17,515 nucleotides of DNA from Verrucomicrobiota bacterium (GTDB lineage Bacteria > Verrucomicrobiota > Verrucomicrobiia > Chthoniobacterales > JAFAMB01): NCBI GenBank assembly GCA_019241095.1, contig JAFAXJ010000182.1:1-17515 (forward strand), read 5' to 3'. Positions 14,793-17,515 of the stretch are shown here, one piece after another. The translations under genes and the position numbers were made by a program. Each line of letters opens with the position of its first letter. The first letter of the stretch is position 1. The notes below the pieces were generated by a model. The model was given only the letters and a program-made list of their open reading frames with translations, had not been told where the DNA came from and did no database searches.

Positions 14793-14899
14793 ACTCGAGA
14801 AATCTTGATCCGATGCAGTGCATCACTGCAGCACGGGACACTCAGATCAGAGGAACAGTCAACGTACTTTCTTTCTTTCCGCCGGCTTGAATCGGAACA
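14793..14899. other. Short intergenic, nothing seen
   Basis: Non-coding sequence after the oxidoreductase. A minus-strand frame ending near 14860 (VSVPIQAGG...TLTVPLI) reads on from the short frame that follows but has no recognisable identity. No terminator hairpin was found. Confidence 0.35.
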
Positions 14900-15025
14900 C
14901 TAACCTTTTGTTGATATTTGTCTGAGCCCGTCATCCAAGGCGGCCAAAACTCGGCTTTCTCCACGATTGGTGGAGTTCCGGACCCATAGTTTCGGCAGCT
15001 CGGCCACAATGTCGTCAAAGCTCAT
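14900..15025 (-). pseudogene. Short antitoxin-like reading frame, probably a remnant
   Basis: A 41-codon minus-strand frame starting MSFDDIVAELPKL and ending VLAALDDGLRQISTKG. The opening resembles the 'dIi.elpkLs.eE' start, and the ending the 'LaaiDeGlrsl' end, of short addiction-module antitoxins common in Verrucomicrobia and Acidobacteria (typically 70-80 residues). The middle part, normally rich in Glu and Arg, is shortened and replaced by WVRNSTNRGESR, so an internal deletion or shift is likely. No toxin gene (RelE or PIN type) is seen next to it. The match is from memory and weak. Confidence 0.35.
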
Positions 15026-15077
15026 TTTCCGATCTTAGCCCATCTTGGGCGAGTTACGACGCTAAATTTAACAGTGA

Positions 15078-15574
15078 TAGAGTACCTCGAAATCGAAACC
15101 GGGCGGATCCTTATTTATTTCTCATCTACGAAGACTTACTCGCGTTACCGATTCTATACTTGACCGGTATTTCATACAGCACCGGGCCGAGTACTACGGC
15201 TTGCTCCGGTCAGTTGCAAGCGACCGAACTTGGGAAAAATGGATTCTTTTCGTGCTTCATGGCGTTGAAGAAACCGCGATATGGACTATTCAGAAAACCG
15301 CTGCGATCCGAAAACTTTGCAGGACACCGTCCAAACCATTCGCGACAAACACTCTAAAATTTACAGTCGCGAACTGGTCGACTGCATGTTTAAGCAGCCG
15401 TATTGCCGGATAAAGACCCTTGTAGAAGCGGGGATCGGAAAACGTTATACGGCATCTCGCTATCTTCAAATCCTAGTTGGCGCGGAGATATTATTCGAGA
15501 TGCGGGTGGGCCGGGAAAAATTATTCATCAACCGCGAATTCGTTCGTCTTCTAAGTCGAGATCAACTCAACTGA
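15078..15574 (+). pseudogene. Frameshifted C-terminal part of a Fic-family protein
   Basis: Remnant of a Fic (AMPylase-type) protein. Readable pieces in order: a damaged Fic-loop end with TGRIL at about 15097-15111; IYEDLLALPILYL; after a shift at about 15163, RYFIQHRAEYYGLLRSV and WEKWILFVLHGVEETAIWTI followed by TAAIRK; after another shift at about 15315, HSKIYSRELVDCMFKQPYCR, TLVEAGIGKRYTASRYLQIL and VGREKLFINREF to the TGA at 15574. The last part is the winged-helix tail common to long Fic proteins. The N-terminal half with the inhibitory helix and the HPFxxGNGR core is missing or destroyed, so no activity is expected. The C-terminal 97-codon piece is open from an ATG at 15281 but is not a natural gene. 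Together with the neighbouring antitoxin-like frame it marks decayed accessory DNA. Confidence 0.8.
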
Positions 15575-16096
15575 CATCTTCGCGCAAATCGCTGGCAACT
15601 GGGCTTGGACCCTTTTGGGATCGGGCGAACATTATTTTCCAGCAACGGTTAGTACGTAGACCTGCACGAGCTCAGCAACGATCACCGGAGCAGTTGTACG
15701 GGTCGATTCCAGGCTCTTGGCAGGAAACTCTGAGGGCTTCCGAGCTGAGACTTCAATACTTGATTTGGGAGATCATTGCTGTCGATCAGCATGGCACAGC
15801 CGTGATCCTGCGTTGCAAGGCGGGCAACAAACGGTGTGCGCTGGACGCCGCAAATGATGATACAAGGTCAAAATGGCGTATACTGGGCTTTGCGCGGGTC
15901 GGGGGAAGGGTAAAGAAATCGAAACGCGTAGAAAATGTTGGTAAACCAACTACAACTGACTACGGTTTTGCTTCCGCTCCTTCCACAGATGGCTATCTAA
16001 TGGAAATTCCCCAGGAGACACTATGGAAAGTAGAACCCTGAAAGCGGGTTCAAGTCCCCGAGCAGCTTAGTATGAAACGTTTTCGGCAACCGCTAT
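15575..16096. other. Stretch without a recognised gene before aroB
   Basis: A plus-strand frame stays open through to 16041, beginning inside the Fic remnant in another frame. Its last 100 or so codons (QYLIWEIIAVDQHGTAVIL... to PQETLWKVEP) read somewhat like protein but have no in-frame ATG before YLMEIPQ, no ribosome site and no family I recognise. It may be the tail of a lost gene or chance. The rest includes the untranslated leader of aroB; no promoter was identified with confidence. Confidence 0.35.
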
Positions 16097-17185
16097 ATGG
16101 GTAATGGCTCTCCGCCGGTAGTGGTGGAATTGGGTAATCGTTCTTATTGCGTCCATATCGGAGATGGACTGCTGGCTCAAACAGGTCAGATTGCACGTGA
16201 AAATGCATTGAGCGGACGCGCCGCTATTGTCAGCGATTCACGAGTGGCGCCGCTCTACCTTTCGGCAGTCCAGGATAGCTTGGCACAGGCCGGGTATGTT
16301 TTTTCTGCTCACGTTGTGCCAAGCGGAGAACAGTCCAAATCTTTGGAGATGGTCAAAACATTGTGCGAGCAATTCGCGCATGATGGTGTGGATCGACATA
16401 GTTTTGTGGTTGCGCTCGGCGGTGGCGTCATTGGCGATCTTGCAGGATTTGTTGCGGCTATATACTACCGGGGCATCCCTGTCATCCAGCTACCAACGAC
16501 GCTAATGGCCCAGGTTGATAGCTCGGTGGGAGGAAAAACTGGGGTAAATCTCAATGCGGGCAAAAACTTGGTGGGCGCGTTTCATCAACCGCACGCGGTC
16601 ATAGCCGACACACTAACCCTTACTAGCCTTAGCCGGCGTGACTTTAATGAAGGGGTGGCGGAGGTGATCAAATATGGTGCTATCAGTGATCCGAAACTTC
16701 TTGGGGAACTCAGTCAGGGGATCACCTCGATTGCGCAGCTCGTTCGTCAATGCGTTCGAATAAAGGCTGGATTTGTCACGGAAGACGAACGCGAGACCTC
16801 AGGCCGGCGAGCCCTGCTGAATTTTGGCCATACTATCGGACATGCAATAGAAGCTGCTGCCGGATACGGAACTCTTCTTCATGGCGAAGCTATAGCGCTT
16901 GGGATGCTGGCTGCCGCTGAGATCTCTTCGAAACGGGTTGGCTTCCCTGCAGAAGAAGCAGCACGTCTTCGCACAATGATACAGCAGTACGAACTTCCAA
17001 CGCGCTTACCATCCGGGTTGGATCCGCAGGTGGTATTGAGAAGAGTTTTTGTCGATAAGAAGTTTCAGGACGGCAACATCAGTTTTGTCGTTTGTTCAAG
17101 ACTGGGAAATGCTTTTTCGACCAAAGAGGTGACCCGGGAAGATCTGGCTGCTGCTATTGTAGGTTTGCAAACAGGAAAAACGTGA
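16097..17185 (+). CDS. aroB: 3-dehydroquinate synthase
   Basis: A 362-residue full-length AroB, the second step of the shikimate pathway: it converts DAHP to 3-dehydroquinate using NAD and a divalent metal in the cytoplasm. Seen: the phosphate/substrate segment PSGEQSKSL (76-83), NAD-binding GGGVIGDLAGFVAA (108-121), PTTLMAQVDSSVGGKTGVN (133-151), metal ligands Glu189 (AEVIKYG), His245 (FGHTIGHA) and His262 (LHGEAIALGM), with His249 in the substrate position. Length and residues are standard. The ATG at 16097 has no Shine-Dalgarno, but the next in-frame starts would cut into the first strand. Its TGA overlaps the GTG of dprA by four bases, so the two are transcribed and probably translated together. 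Confidence 0.96.
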   Translation: MGNGSPPVVVELGNRSYCVHIGDGLLAQTGQIARENALSGRAAIVSDSRVAPLYLSAVQDSLAQAGYVFSAHVVPSGEQSKSLEMVKTLCEQFAHDGVDRHSFVVALGGGVIGDLAGFVAAIYYRGIPVIQLPTTLMAQVDSSVGGKTGVNLNAGKNLVGAFHQPHAVIADTLTLTSLSRRDFNEGVAEVIKYGAISDPKLLGELSQGITSIAQLVRQCVRIKAGFVTEDERETSGRRALLNFGHTIGHAIEAAAGYGTLLHGEAIALGMLAAAEISSKRVGFPAEEAARLRTMIQQYELPTRLPSGLDPQVVLRRVFVDKKFQDGNISFVVCSRLGNAFSTKEVTREDLAAAIVGLQTGKT

Positions 17186-17515
17186 CTCGAAGAGAGGCCC
17201 TGATCGTTCTGAATATGCTCCCGAATCTAGGGCCGGTTCGGCTACGCAGATTATTAGAAGTTTTTCCTTCGCCCGAGAAGGTGTTGCAAGCGACCAAAAA
17301 TGATCTGCGCGACGTGCAAGGACTGAACACTCCTGTAATCGAATCTCTCGCGCGCTGGGAATCACTGGTCGATTTGCCGAGAGAGCTCGCAAAGATTCGA
17401 GAGTTCGGAGCGGATATTCTGACATTGGATGATGATCTCTATCCCCCACTGTTGAAAGAGATACACGACCCGCCCACAATCCTCTACGTCTGGGGGACTC
17501 TGGACAAAAAAGATC
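17182..17515 (+). CDS. dprA: DNA processing protein DprA/Smf, N-terminal part (runs off the window)
   Basis: 111 codons from a GTG at 17182 that overlaps the aroB stop (GTGA), continuing past the window end. The translation opens TRREALIVLNMLPNLGPVRL, then RRLLEVF, VQGLNTPVIESLARW, REFGADILTLDDDLYPPLLK and HDPPTILYVWGTL. This is the N-terminal SAM/helix-hairpin-helix-like region and the beginning of the Rossmann-fold domain of DprA, whose GTDAYG-type loop would follow outside the window. DprA loads RecA onto incoming single-stranded DNA during natural transformation. The overlap with aroB suggests constitutive rather than competence-only expression (inference). Confidence 0.9.
   Translation, partial: MTRREALIVLNMLPNLGPVRLRRLLEVFPSPEKVLQATKNDLRDVQGLNTPVIESLARWESLVDLPRELAKIREFGADILTLDDDLYPPLLKEIHDPPTILYVWGTLDKKD

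Noticed and set aside
15403..16041. 212-codon plus-strand open frame
   Set aside because: Its first 55 codons lie over the Fic remnant in another frame, it has no ribosome site and no recognisable domain; kept only as an unassigned region.
16040..16068. tRNA-like T-arm: GCGGGTTCAAGTCCCC just before aroB
   Set aside because: The loop matches a tRNA T-loop, but the stem pairs only in part, there is no acceptor or anticodon arm upstream and no CCA end, so it is not called a tRNA or attachment site.
1..17515. CRISPR arrays, insertion sequences, rRNA genes
   Set aside because: No regularly spaced repeats, transposase-like protein or rRNA-like sequence was seen on either strand.

Overview
The window looks like chromosomal DNA of a free-living, probably soil bacterium of the Verrucomicrobia (or, less likely, Acidobacteria). 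This rests on the look of the proteins, especially AroB followed by DprA, the two-gene ergothioneine synthesis set and the large MOSC/ferredoxin-reductase fusion, and on a GTGCTG...CAGCAC hairpin repeat of a kind I associate with that group. It is an inference, not a database result. Complete genes sit among several clearly broken ones, so the left third and the 14.8-16.1 kb stretch look like eroding accessory DNA, while 6-14.8 kb is densely coding and the right end is core metabolism.

Left region (1-6000): an exported alpha/beta hydrolase (minus strand); a heavily frameshifted and internally deleted remnant of a MerA-like flavoprotein disulfide reductase (minus); a LysR regulator divergent from a YeiH-family transporter, with a perfect T-N11-A palindrome between them and a perfect 14-bp-arm hairpin early in the transporter gene; an aldo/keto reductase pseudogene with at least four frameshifts; a small SnoaL/NTF2-like protein; then about 700 bases of mostly non-coding DNA with a three-hairpin REP-like element and a possible 54-residue membrane peptide.

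Central region (6000-14800): a peroxiredoxin-like protein (plus) faces a long minus-strand series: egtB, egtD, an ABC ATPase, a fused binding-protein/permease, then a MOSC + FAD/NAD + 2Fe-2S fusion. egtD/ATPase and ATPase/permease are joined by 4-base ATGA overlaps. EgtD makes hercynine from histidine and EgtB attaches a sulfur donor to it. The transporter is of the osmoprotectant (Opu/EgtUV) type and, from its place in the operon, probably moves ergothioneine or a related betaine. Its domain order, binding protein first and permease second, is the reverse of what I know for EgtU. No C-S lyase (EgtE), EgtA or EgtC is present. Divergent from egtB is an intact pyridine nucleotide-disulfide oxidoreductase with a CxxxxC active site. 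Together these suggest a thiol/redox island; the link between the reductase and ergothioneine is a hypothesis.

Right region (14800-17515): an antitoxin-like short reading frame, a frameshifted Fic-family C-terminal remnant, about 500 bases without a recognisable gene, then aroB (3-dehydroquinate synthase) overlapping by 4 bases the start of dprA, which runs off the window.
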